This document shows positions 1 through 7,227 of a DNA stretch of 8,999 bases, piece by piece. Below the pieces are notes generated by a model. It saw only the letters and a program-made list of their open reading frames with translations. It searched no databases and had not been told where the DNA came from. This DNA is from Spirosoma fluviale (GTDB taxonomy: Bacteria > Bacteroidota > Bacteroidia > Cytophagales > Spirosomataceae), in the NCBI GenBank assembly GCA_945906915.1, contig CAMDSI010000077.1, positions 1-8,999 on the forward strand. Direction: 5' to 3'. The position numbers and the translations under genes are program-made. Numbering within the stretch: the stretch's first letter is position 1; every line of letters begins with the position of its first letter.

Positions 1-1
1 A

Positions 2-688
2 AAAGTGGCTTTATATCATCTAAGAACACAAATCCTGAATGCTAGAAACAAGCCAATTGCTAACGCAAAAGTAGGAATCAAACGTAACGGAGAAATTCAG
101 CCGGTAATGTTTACGGATACAAAAGGATATTTAGACATCATTGACTTAAATCCTGCCGACCAAATCAGCTTCAATGCCAGCAAAGAGAAATTCTTAACTA
201 AACGTAGCGAGTTTTTGATGGATGGCCGGGATATTCCAAAGCAATTATTGAAGAAAGAATTGACTGACACGACTTTTGACCACAAAATCATCCTAGGCCA
301 AGCCGAAGTGGGCGAGGAAATAGGTGCTTTATTTGATGTTAATCCGATCTATTACGATCTAGATAAATCAACTATTCGTCCAGATGCCGCAGTTGAATTA
401 GACAAAATTGTACAGGTATTAAAGGATAATACCGACATTTCCATCGAATTAGGATCTCACACCGATGCCCGCGCGAGTGCGAGCTATAACATGAAATTAT
501 CGCAAAGACGTGCTGAATCAGCCGTTAAATACATCATCGAACACGGAATCGAGGCAGTGAGAATCAAAGCCAAAGGCTATGGAGAAACGCAGCTCATCAA
601 CGGTTGTTCCGATGGCGTCGATTGCAGCGAGGAAGCACACCAAGAAAACCGCCGAACAGAATTCAAAATCACTGATCTAAATGACTAA
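2..688 (+). CDS. OmpA-family outer membrane / peptidoglycan-binding protein, 3' part (5' truncated by window edge)
   Basis: The C-terminal 227 or so residues of an OmpA/MotB-type protein are visible. The reading frame is open to the left edge. The GTG at position 5 is only the first start-like codon in the window and is unlikely to be the real start, because relatives in this phylum are usually several hundred residues long and often carry PD40/TPR repeats upstream (family knowledge). Numbering from that GTG, residues 5-60 resemble a carboxypeptidase-regulatory-like beta domain (NKPIANAKV, then TDTKGYL). Residues 112-225 are the OmpA domain, with IYYDLDKSTIRPDA, then GSHTDARAS, LSQRRAESAVKYI, KGYGE and ENRRTEF. 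D154 and R169 sit 15 apart, as do the diaminopimelate-binding Asp/Arg pair of OmpA domains. Two Cys (201, 207) near the end could form a disulfide, as in related Bacteroidota proteins. It probably anchors the outer membrane to peptidoglycan. Its last 8 nt overlap pyrC, suggesting translational coupling. Confidence 0.9.
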   Translation, partial: KVALYHLRTQILNARNKPIANAKVGIKRNGEIQPVMFTDTKGYLDIIDLNPADQISFNASKEKFLTKRSEFLMDGRDIPKQLLKKELTDTTFDHKIILGQAEVGEEIGALFDVNPIYYDLDKSTIRPDAAVELDKIVQVLKDNTDISIELGSHTDARASASYNMKLSQRRAESAVKYIIEHGIEAVRIKAKGYGETQLINGCSDGVDCSEEAHQENRRTEFKITDLND

Positions 689-2018
689 TTACGTTCTAAA
701 AAATGCCCAAATAGTTAACGAGGGTAAAATAATCACGTCCGATCTTCGTATTTCAGAAGGAAGAATAGCTAAAATAGCTACAGAAATTACGCCTACTCCT
801 GGAGATGTGGTTTTAGACCTTAAAGGAAAACACGTTTTCCCAGGGATAATCGACGATCAAGTACATTTTAGAGAACCTGGCTTAACCCATAAAGCAACTA
901 TCGCTAGTGAAGCGCGCGCAGCTGTGGCGGGAGGAGTGACGAGTTTTATGGAGATGCCGAATACGGTCCCTAATGCACTGACACAAGAATTATTGGCGGA
1001 TAAATACGCGATTGCGGCGGCTGGATCTTTAGCTAACTACTCCTTCTTCATGGGGGCCGGAAATGATAATTTAGAGGAGGTTTTAAAGACCAATCCCCGC
1101 GATGTTTGCGGCGTTAAAATATTTATGGGCTCATCGACGGGCAATATGCTGGTAGATAATACGCAGACTTTGGAAAAATTATTCTCCAGCTGCGAAATGC
1201 TTATCGCGACGCACTGCGAAGATGAACCTACGGTAAGAGCTAGAACGGCTCTTTTCAAAGAAAAATACCCAGAAAATGCCCCCGCTTACATCCATCCTTT
1301 GGTTAGAAACGAAGAGGCTTGCTATTTATCGTCTTCGATGGCGGTGGATTTAGCGAAAAAGAATAATACCCGTTTACACATTTTGCACATATCGACGGAG
1401 GAAGAATTAGCCTTGTTCGAGACCGGTAAAGCGGTAAAAGACAAAAAAATTACGGCGGAAGTCTGTGTTCACCACCTTTGGTTTGACGCCTCCCAATACG
1501 ATACTTTGGGCAATCAAATTAAATGCAATCCTGCCATTAAAGATGCGCACCACAAGGCGGCTCTGCGAAAGGCTTTGATCTCCGGTGAATTAGATATTAT
1601 TGCGACAGATCACGCGCCACACACCTGGGAGGAGAAGTCCCAGGAATTTTGGAAGTCACCAGCTGGTTTGCCCTTAGTGCAACATCCGCTATTAATTATG
1701 ATTGATATTGCCAAAGAAGGTCACATCAGCCTCGAGCTCATCGCCGAGAAAACGGCGCATGCGGTAGCGGATTGCTTCCAAATCGAAGAGCGTGGCTACA
1801 TTCGCGAGGGATATTGGGCTGATTTAGCGATAATCGATCTACAAAAACCGACCAGCGTTTCTAAGGAGAATATTCTATACCAATGTGGCTGGTCACCTTT
1901 AGAAGGCCAAACCTTTTCCGCCTCGGTGGCACAAACCTTTGTTTCAGGTCACTTAGCCTATTCGCACGGTTCATTTAACGAAACCGTTCGCGGGAAGCGC
2001 TTATTATTCAACCGCTAA
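681..2018 (+). CDS. pyrC: Dihydroorotase (class I type, Bacteroidota form)
   Basis: This enzyme cyclises N-carbamoyl-L-aspartate to L-dihydroorotate in de novo pyrimidine synthesis in the cytoplasm. The 445-residue length fits the amidohydrolase-fold class I family. Visible active-site elements are DDQVHFREPG (residues 58-67, with H62 and R64), EMPNT (91-95), the expected carboxylated lysine K146 in CGVKIFMGSSTGN, H178 in ATHCE, H236 in LHILHIST, and D310 in IATDHAPH. The first His of the usual HxH metal motif is Gln (Q60). I recall the same Gln in the structurally solved Porphyromonas gingivalis enzyme, and the whole protein reads very like it, down to the ending FNR, so this is a lineage trait and not damage. 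The ATG at 681 lies inside the end of the OmpA-family gene, and rnhB starts 1 nt after the stop, so the three are probably cotranscribed. A hydantoinase/allantoinase is less likely given the REPG and SSTGN motifs. Confidence 0.95.
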   Translation: MTNYVLKNAQIVNEGKIITSDLRISEGRIAKIATEITPTPGDVVLDLKGKHVFPGIIDDQVHFREPGLTHKATIASEARAAVAGGVTSFMEMPNTVPNALTQELLADKYAIAAAGSLANYSFFMGAGNDNLEEVLKTNPRDVCGVKIFMGSSTGNMLVDNTQTLEKLFSSCEMLIATHCEDEPTVRARTALFKEKYPENAPAYIHPLVRNEEACYLSSSMAVDLAKKNNTRLHILHISTEEELALFETGKAVKDKKITAEVCVHHLWFDASQYDTLGNQIKCNPAIKDAHHKAALRKALISGELDIIATDHAPHTWEEKSQEFWKSPAGLPLVQHPLLIMIDIAKEGHISLELIAEKTAHAVADCFQIEERGYIREGYWADLAIIDLQKPTSVSKENILYQCGWSPLEGQTFSASVAQTFVSGHLAYSHGSFNETVRGKRLLFNR

Positions 2019-2019
2019 T

Positions 2020-2607
2020 ATGTCAGCGCTCCTCCCCTTTTATGCGCCAATCGGGCTAGAAGCTGGCTTAGATGAAGCAGGGAGAGGTTGTTTAGCGGGT
2101 CCAGTAGTTGCCGCAGCGGTTATTTTGCCGCGGGATTTTCACCATCCTTTTCTGACGGATTCAAAGCAAATGACCTTGCGTCAACGCAATGAATTAAAGC
2201 GTTTAGTGCGGGAATATGCGATTGATTATGCCATCGCGGAAGTGGATGCGGCGAAAATTGATGAAATCAACATTTTAAAGGCGAGTATATTGGCGATGCA
2301 CCTAGCGGTGGATCAGTTAAAACATCGGCCGGAGCATTTATTGGTCGACGGAAATCGCTTTTATAGCTACCCATTAATCCCACATACCTGTGTGGTAAAA
2401 GGGGATTCGAAGTATTTTTCGATAGCGGCTGCCTCTATTTTGGCCAAAACCTACCGGGACGAATGGATGGAAAAAGCAGCTTCTGAGCACCCTGGTTATG
2501 GTTGGGAACGGAATGCCGGCTATCCTACGCTTCAACATAGAAAAGCCATACTCGAAAATGGTCAAACAATACTCCACCGAAAAACGTTTAAGGTAGAAAT
2601 AAAATAA
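2020..2607 (+). CDS. rnhB: Ribonuclease HII
   Basis: This endonuclease cuts the RNA strand of RNA-DNA hybrids and nicks 5' of single ribonucleotides embedded in DNA, starting ribonucleotide excision repair. At 195 residues it is a normal-length minimal RNase HII. The family signature is complete: LDEAGRGCLAGPV (residues 17-29) supplies the catalytic D18 and E19 and the GRG motif (21-23) that senses the ribose 2'-OH. LLVDGN supplies D110, and VKGDSKYFSIAAASILAKTYRD supplies D129 (126-147). NAGYPT carries the conserved Tyr (Y168) that stacks next to the ribonucleotide in known structures. DSKQMT (47-52) is also typical. The start ATG follows the pyrC stop by one base (TAATATG), so translation probably depends on ribosomes finishing pyrC. 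The function has no direct link to pyrimidine synthesis. The grouping looks like simple operon packing. Confidence 0.96.
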   Translation: MSALLPFYAPIGLEAGLDEAGRGCLAGPVVAAAVILPRDFHHPFLTDSKQMTLRQRNELKRLVREYAIDYAIAEVDAAKIDEINILKASILAMHLAVDQLKHRPEHLLVDGNRFYSYPLIPHTCVVKGDSKYFSIAAASILAKTYRDEWMEKAASEHPGYGWERNAGYPTLQHRKAILENGQTILHRKTFKVEIK

Positions 2608-2626
2608 TTTCTTAAATTAGCCCTTT

Positions 2627-5600
2627 ATGAAGCTACGTATACTCCTACTTTTCCTACTAAGCTATTCAGCTCTGGCGCAAGAATCGTTCAGAAAAGAGCG
2701 TGCCTTACGTATGGGCATGCAACAAGATTCTATTTACCGGGGTGCTCAGGAGATAGCAAAAAAAAGAGGTATTCCGCTTAAAGTGGATTTAGGAAAAGAT
2801 AATACCCTCCATTTTCAGGGATTTTCTGAAATAGGCGAAGCGCTCTATTTAAAGAATGAATCCAATGAACAGGCGGCTAAGATGACCAAAACTAACCTTT
2901 TGTATCCAGGCGCCTCGTTAAATATCGGCATTACGGGCAAGTCTGACTCCATTAAAGGCAAATTAGGCATGTGGGATGGTGGAGGAGTATTATCTACGCA
3001 CCAAGAATTTGGGGGAAGAGCTACAGCGGCACAGACTATTGCTACTACGAATGACCACGCTACACACGTAGCTGGAACCTTAATCGCCGGTGGTATCAGT
3101 CCTTCAGCGAAAGGTATGGCTTATGAGGCGGATTTAAAATTTTGGGACTTTTCCAACGATAATTCAGAAATGAGTACCGCTTCCACATCACTTTTAATCA
3201 GTAACCACTCCTATGGATACCAAGCGGGCTGGGTCTACGATGAAACGAAGAAAAAATGGCAATGGTGGGGAAATGATGCCGTGAGTGAGGATGAAGACTT
3301 TAAATTTGGTTTATATGATGCAAATACACAAACATGGGATCGCATTGCCTACAATGCCCCTAACTACCTAATTGTCAAATCTGCAGGTAATAGCCGTAAT
3401 GAAAATGGGCCTGCAGCAGGAGCCTACTATTTACTCCGATCCACTAGTGACTCTTCTAATAAAGCTAGAGCTAAAAACGATGGCTACGATATCATTTCTA
3501 CCTCTGGAACGGCGAAAAACATCCTAACTGTAGGAGCTGCGTCTATTTCTTCACTTATTCCAACGAAGGGATCCGACCTAAGTATTTCAAGCTTTACTAG
3601 CTGGGGACCTACAGATGATGGACGTGTAAAACCTGATGTCATGGCCATAGGCACCAGTATATTCTCTACCGATAATTCAAATGATAAAGCCTACGATACT
3701 AAAAGTGGAACTTCCATGTCTTCTCCACAAGCTGCTGGCTCCCTGTATTTGGTTCAACAATTATACAACCGTCTAAATAAAAATACCTTTATGTTATCCT
3801 CCACCTTAAAGGCGGTGGCGATACATACGGCTTTAGATATGGAATCCGCAGGCCCAGATTATAAGTCGGGTTGGGGCCTAATTCAGATAGATAGAGCGGC
3901 TGAAGTCGTTAAAAATACAGGGAATAGCCATCAACTGACGGAAGGGAAATTAGGTCAAGGTGAAACAAAAACGTATACCTTTATAGCGTCAGGAAATGGC
4001 CCATTAAAAGTCACTTTGGCCTGGACTGACCCAGAGGCGTCGACATCTTCAGGTTTGAATGACCGGACTCCTCGATTAGTGAATGATTTAGACATTCGGC
4101 TGACTAGTGGCTCATCCACATTTTTGCCTTATACGTTAGACCCGTCAAACCCAGCAAGCCTGGCTGTCCCAGGCGACAATATTCGCGACAACGTAGAGCA
4201 AATAGTTATCAGCAATACGCTTCCCGGCCAAACCTTTACCTTAACTATTAAACATAAAGGCACGTTAAAGAATAGTAATCAAGACTTCGGTTTAGCGGTA
4301 TCCGGGATCGGTGGGACGGCATATTGTGCTATTACTCCATCGACTGCCACGACTAATTTCCAAACATTTAGCTTAGGAACAGTCAAAGATTCCACTGGGC
4401 TTAAGCCCGTATTTACCGCAGAATTAGGAGCAACCGTTCCAGTGAAATTCAACTTTGCTGGAACAGGATCAAAGCAGGTTCGCCTGTATGCTGACTGGAA
4501 CCAAGATGGAGATTTTGTTGACTCAGGAGAGGAGCTCTTTAATTCAGCCAATACTGCAAGTTCCATAAGCATTCCAAGTAACTTAAAGCAAGATAATTAT
4601 TACCGAATGCGTTGGGTGGCTGAAAACGGAAGTGGTTCCGCGCCATCCTGTGGAGGTATTAGCTCGGGGGAATCCAAGGATTATGCTTTGCAAATTTTAC
4701 AGGCTTCGAAAGACTTTTCCGCCATTTCAGTGGCACAAGTAAGCTCAGCCATATGTGCTAGCAATGGGTTGACGAGTTTTATAGCCAAAGTAAAAAACGT
4801 AGGTGCATTGACTCAAACGAATGTTCCCGTTCTATTAGAGATAAAATCAGGTGCGACCAGTGTGGGTACCGCTACAGGTACCATTAGTACCTTAGCCTCT
4901 GGAAGAGAAACAGATGTAACACTTGCAGGAAATGTTACTTTAATAGCAGGATCGAGTTATACCTTCCTTTTGAAATCGCAATTATCAGGGGATCAAAATT
5001 CAGCGAACGACCTCTACTCAAGCAATAAAACTATTGAAAACCCAGCTGCTCCTGTTGTCACAGGAACCATTTGTAGTGGAGCGTCAGAATTGAGCTTAGC
5101 GGCGAGTAACGGAAGTCCCTTATGGTATAACGGAAACACACTTTTAGGCGCTGGGACATCATTAAAAGCGCCGTCTACCGGGACGTTTTATGCGGCATTT
5201 GATAATTTAAATACGACGATGGGGCCGGCAACTAAAGCGGACTTTGGGAGTGGTAACTACTACAGTAACTTTGGCCCTGAACCTATCTTTACTGTGACCC
5301 AACCCACTATTTTAGAGTCAGCAATCGTATATATTGGTACTTCAGGGACGGTGACTTTTGGTATTTTCGACAAAGACTCAGGAGAATTAATTGCCTCCAT
5401 TACTAAAGAACTAACCGCAACTCGAACTTCTGCTAACGCCACGACAGTCAACAATCAATTAATTGACGATAAAACGGATCCAGGGCAAACGGTCATCTTA
5501 AACCTACCTTTTCCCAAGGCCGGAAATTACCTTTTATCTCACGTCTGTTCAAATGGCGCTTCTATCTTCAGAAGTAATCGGACCAAAGCAGATACAGTTA

Positions 5601-6487
5601 ACGCTCCGACGAACATTGGGTACCCCTATGAAATTCCAGGCGTATTAAAATTAACTGGTGCTTTATTTAATGGCGCGCAAATTCAATCCGGATATTATTA
5701 CTTATACGGAATGAAATTCAAATCATATGCTTGCCCAAGCCCGAAAGTACAAGTGAACGTCACAACAGGCACTAGCCCCGTTGTAGCTGTGAGTCCGACA
5801 GGGGCCTCCACTATTTGCGCAGGGGATAAAATTACTATAACTGGAACTCCCGCCTCCGGAACGCCTAACTACCAATGGTTTAAAAATGGAACAGCCATTA
5901 CAGGTGCTACAACTAACAAATTAGACGTAAATACTTCAGGAGCCTACACGCTAAATTCAAGCTTCAATGGCATTTGTCCTGTATTGTCAACTGCGTCCAC
6001 TATTACAGTAACGAGTCCACTAGAACCGCTAATCACCTTTAATCAAGGTATATTAACGACATCTGCAGGAACTGAGATCCAATGGTATTTGAACGACGTT
6101 GCCATCTCAGGAGCTACGGCCACTACGTATAAACCGACAGCAAACGGTATTTATAAAGTAAAATTGAAGGATATCAATGGCTGTTTAGCCTCAGCATCTT
6201 ATGGAATAACGATTTTAGCCGCCACGGCTGACAATCCTTATTCGACTTTTTATGCCTTCCCTAATCCGGCTAGCGAGGAATTACACATTGCCATCCCTAG
6301 TCCTTTTGCGGCGTCTTCCTACCGAATCCGAATTAGTGATTTACAAGGAAAAGAGATGAGAGATTATAGAGTAGAGAGAAGAGATTTTACTCTAACTATC
6401 GATATATCACAGCTTAAAGCGGGGAATTATGTGATTAGTTTCCCAGAGTTAGAAAACCAGGTGTCTATTAAATTTCAAAAGAATTAA
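2627..6487 (+). CDS. Secreted S8 (subtilisin-like) serine protease with T9SS type A sorting domain
   Basis: A 1286-residue extracellular protease. Residues 1-17 are a Sec signal peptide, with likely cleavage SALA|QES. Residues 18-105 form a propeptide-like region without a recognisable I9 inhibitor domain. The S8 catalytic domain covers about 110-430: D117 in MWDGGG, H144 in DHATHVAGT, the oxyanion Asn N255 in SAGNS, and nucleophile S363 in SGTSMSSPQAAG, so the triad is intact. Residues 440-560 form a beta domain of the kind that follows S8 domains (VTLAWTDPEA, LVNDLDIRL). Residues 567-690 look like a GEVED domain (YADWNQDGDF, then GESKDYAL). Residues 695-805 are CARDB-like. An Ig-like domain starting near 807 appears split by a beta-rich insert (862-1033). 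More Ig-like modules lie at 1050-1130 and 1133-1197. The T9SS type A sorting domain (1205-1286) shows FPNPAS, DLQGK and ISQLKAGNYVI. Predicted route: Sec, then T9SS to the cell surface or medium. Substrate unknown. The gene begins 19 nt after rnhB and overlaps the convergent methyltransferase gene by 4 nt. Confidence 0.93.
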   Translation: MKLRILLLFLLSYSALAQESFRKERALRMGMQQDSIYRGAQEIAKKRGIPLKVDLGKDNTLHFQGFSEIGEALYLKNESNEQAAKMTKTNLLYPGASLNIGITGKSDSIKGKLGMWDGGGVLSTHQEFGGRATAAQTIATTNDHATHVAGTLIAGGISPSAKGMAYEADLKFWDFSNDNSEMSTASTSLLISNHSYGYQAGWVYDETKKKWQWWGNDAVSEDEDFKFGLYDANTQTWDRIAYNAPNYLIVKSAGNSRNENGPAAGAYYLLRSTSDSSNKARAKNDGYDIISTSGTAKNILTVGAASISSLIPTKGSDLSISSFTSWGPTDDGRVKPDVMAIGTSIFSTDNSNDKAYDTKSGTSMSSPQAAGSLYLVQQLYNRLNKNTFMLSSTLKAVAIHTALDMESAGPDYKSGWGLIQIDRAAEVVKNTGNSHQLTEGKLGQGETKTYTFIASGNGPLKVTLAWTDPEASTSSGLNDRTPRLVNDLDIRLTSGSSTFLPYTLDPSNPASLAVPGDNIRDNVEQIVISNTLPGQTFTLTIKHKGTLKNSNQDFGLAVSGIGGTAYCAITPSTATTNFQTFSLGTVKDSTGLKPVFTAELGATVPVKFNFAGTGSKQVRLYADWNQDGDFVDSGEELFNSANTASSISIPSNLKQDNYYRMRWVAENGSGSAPSCGGISSGESKDYALQILQASKDFSAISVAQVSSAICASNGLTSFIAKVKNVGALTQTNVPVLLEIKSGATSVGTATGTISTLASGRETDVTLAGNVTLIAGSSYTFLLKSQLSGDQNSANDLYSSNKTIENPAAPVVTGTICSGASELSLAASNGSPLWYNGNTLLGAGTSLKAPSTGTFYAAFDNLNTTMGPATKADFGSGNYYSNFGPEPIFTVTQPTILESAIVYIGTSGTVTFGIFDKDSGELIASITKELTATRTSANATTVNNQLIDDKTDPGQTVILNLPFPKAGNYLLSHVCSNGASIFRSNRTKADTVNAPTNIGYPYEIPGVLKLTGALFNGAQIQSGYYYLYGMKFKSYACPSPKVQVNVTTGTSPVVAVSPTGASTICAGDKITITGTPASGTPNYQWFKNGTAITGATTNKLDVNTSGAYTLNSSFNGICPVLSTASTITVTSPLEPLITFNQGILTTSAGTEIQWYLNDVAISGATATTYKPTANGIYKVKLKDINGCLASASYGITILAATADNPYSTFYAFPNPASEELHIAIPSPFAASSYRIRISDLQGKEMRDYRVERRDFTLTIDISQLKAGNYVISFPELENQVSIKFQKN

Positions 6488-7227
6488 AATGTAGTTTTAG
6501 CCCAAACAAAGATCATTCGAGGTGATGCTGCCTCGTCGAAAGGAGATAGTTTGTAATCTCCTTTCAGGTCGACTAAACTAAATCCTGCTTGTGCGGCGTA
6601 GGCAACGAAGTCGTTCTTTGCGACTAATTCCACTTTTTCCACGAAAGAATAGTTTTGTCCTTTATCTGTAAAATCGATTGATTTATACAAATATCCTGAT
6701 GCTGACCAACGCTTAATTTGAAACGAAATCCCTTCCCGGGTCACCGTTTCAGTAGGGACTAAATTCGCTAAGACATGGATGGGATTAAAGAAATCTAACA
6801 CCAGCAAGCCGTTCTCTTTTAGCCCTCCAGCGAAGGTATTGAATGCTTTTTGATTGTCATTTTGATCATCGAAATAGCCAAAACTAGTGAAGAAATTAAA
6901 GATCGCATCATATTGATTTTCGAGAGGCAAAGGCTCCCGTAAGTCGTGTACAAAAAACAAAAGGTCTTCATTTTCAAACTCTTGAGCTGACTCAATATTC
7001 CCAGGGGATAAATCGAAGGCGTCCACGGTGAATCCCAATTGCGCTAAGGTAATGGCATGACGACCTTTCCCACAAGCCGCATCGAGAACGTGAGCTCCGG
7101 CAGTTAAATGCAGTTTTTGCTGAAGCGAGGCGATAAAATCTGCCGCTTCACTTTCGTCTCGCTGCGCATACAGAATGTGATAATAAGGGGAGTCAAACCA
7201 GGTACTAAACCACTCTTTAGATACCAT
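6484..7227 (-). CDS. Class I SAM-dependent methyltransferase, substrate unknown
   Basis: A 247-residue soluble Rossmann-fold methyltransferase. Motif I is VLDAACGKGRHA (residues 47-58), where the glycines bind S-adenosylmethionine. The acidic end of strand 2 is VDAFDLSPGNI (68-78, D72). D95 in VHDLRE fits the adenine-binding loop, and YDAIFNFFTSFGYF (106-119) is motif II-like. LKENGLLVLDFFNP (136-149) matches the usual post-motif segment. The N-terminus WFSTWFDSPYYHILY (6-20) resembles a family widespread in Bacteroidota whose substrate I do not know. No signal peptide or membrane segment is seen. Its ATG overlaps the fcl stop by one base (TAATG on the minus strand), so it is the second gene of a two-gene unit, probably translated by reinitiation. 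Whether it acts on a sugar, lipid or something else cannot be told from sequence, and co-transcription with fcl is only a hint. Its stop codon shares TTAA with the stop of the facing protease gene. Confidence 0.88.
   Translation of the reverse strand: MVSKEWFSTWFDSPYYHILYAQRDESEAADFIASLQQKLHLTAGAHVLDAACGKGRHAITLAQLGFTVDAFDLSPGNIESAQEFENEDLLFFVHDLREPLPLENQYDAIFNFFTSFGYFDDQNDNQKAFNTFAGGLKENGLLVLDFFNPIHVLANLVPTETVTREGISFQIKRWSASGYLYKSIDFTDKGQNYSFVEKVELVAKNDFVAYAAQAGFSLVDLKGDYKLSPFDEAASPRMIFVWAKTTF
6538..6565. repeat. Perfect 10-bp inverted repeat (hairpin) in the 3' end of the methyltransferase gene
   Basis: GAAAGGAGAT (6538-6547) and ATCTCCTTTC (6556-6565) are exact reverse complements around an 8-nt loop. 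On the plus strand the hairpin begins about 50 nt after the stop of the protease gene, where a transcript 3' end would be expected. No T-run follows it, so it is not a classical intrinsic terminator. On the minus strand it lies within the last 30 or so codons of the methyltransferase. Confidence 0.45.

Noticed and set aside
1037..1258. 73-codon open frame on the minus strand within pyrC.
   Set aside because: The plus-strand frame encodes conserved dihydroorotase active-site sequence, so the opposite frame is incidental.
1624..1644. Perfect 7-bp GC-rich inverted repeat (CCTGGGA, 7-nt loop, TCCCAGG).
   Set aside because: It lies in the middle of pyrC with no T-run after it and encodes ordinary conserved protein sequence. 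Chance coding structure is likeliest.
2608..2626. Possible promoter just before the protease gene (TAAATTAG at 2613-2620, one mismatch to TAnnTTTG).
   Set aside because: The gap is only 19 nt, the start site would fall almost on the ATG, and no -33 element is seen. Readthrough from rnhB explains expression more simply.
4158..4174. Inverted repeat GCCTGG / CCAGGC with a 5-nt centre.
   Set aside because: It is internal to the protease gene, has short arms and no adjoining signal.
4397..4408. 12-bp perfect palindrome GGGCTTAAGCCC.
   Set aside because: It lies inside the protease coding region with no loop and no nearby promoter, and a palindrome of this size can occur by chance.
4279..4572. 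97-codon open frame on the minus strand within the protease gene.
   Set aside because: It is the antisense shadow of the GEVED-like domain, with no start context or protein features.
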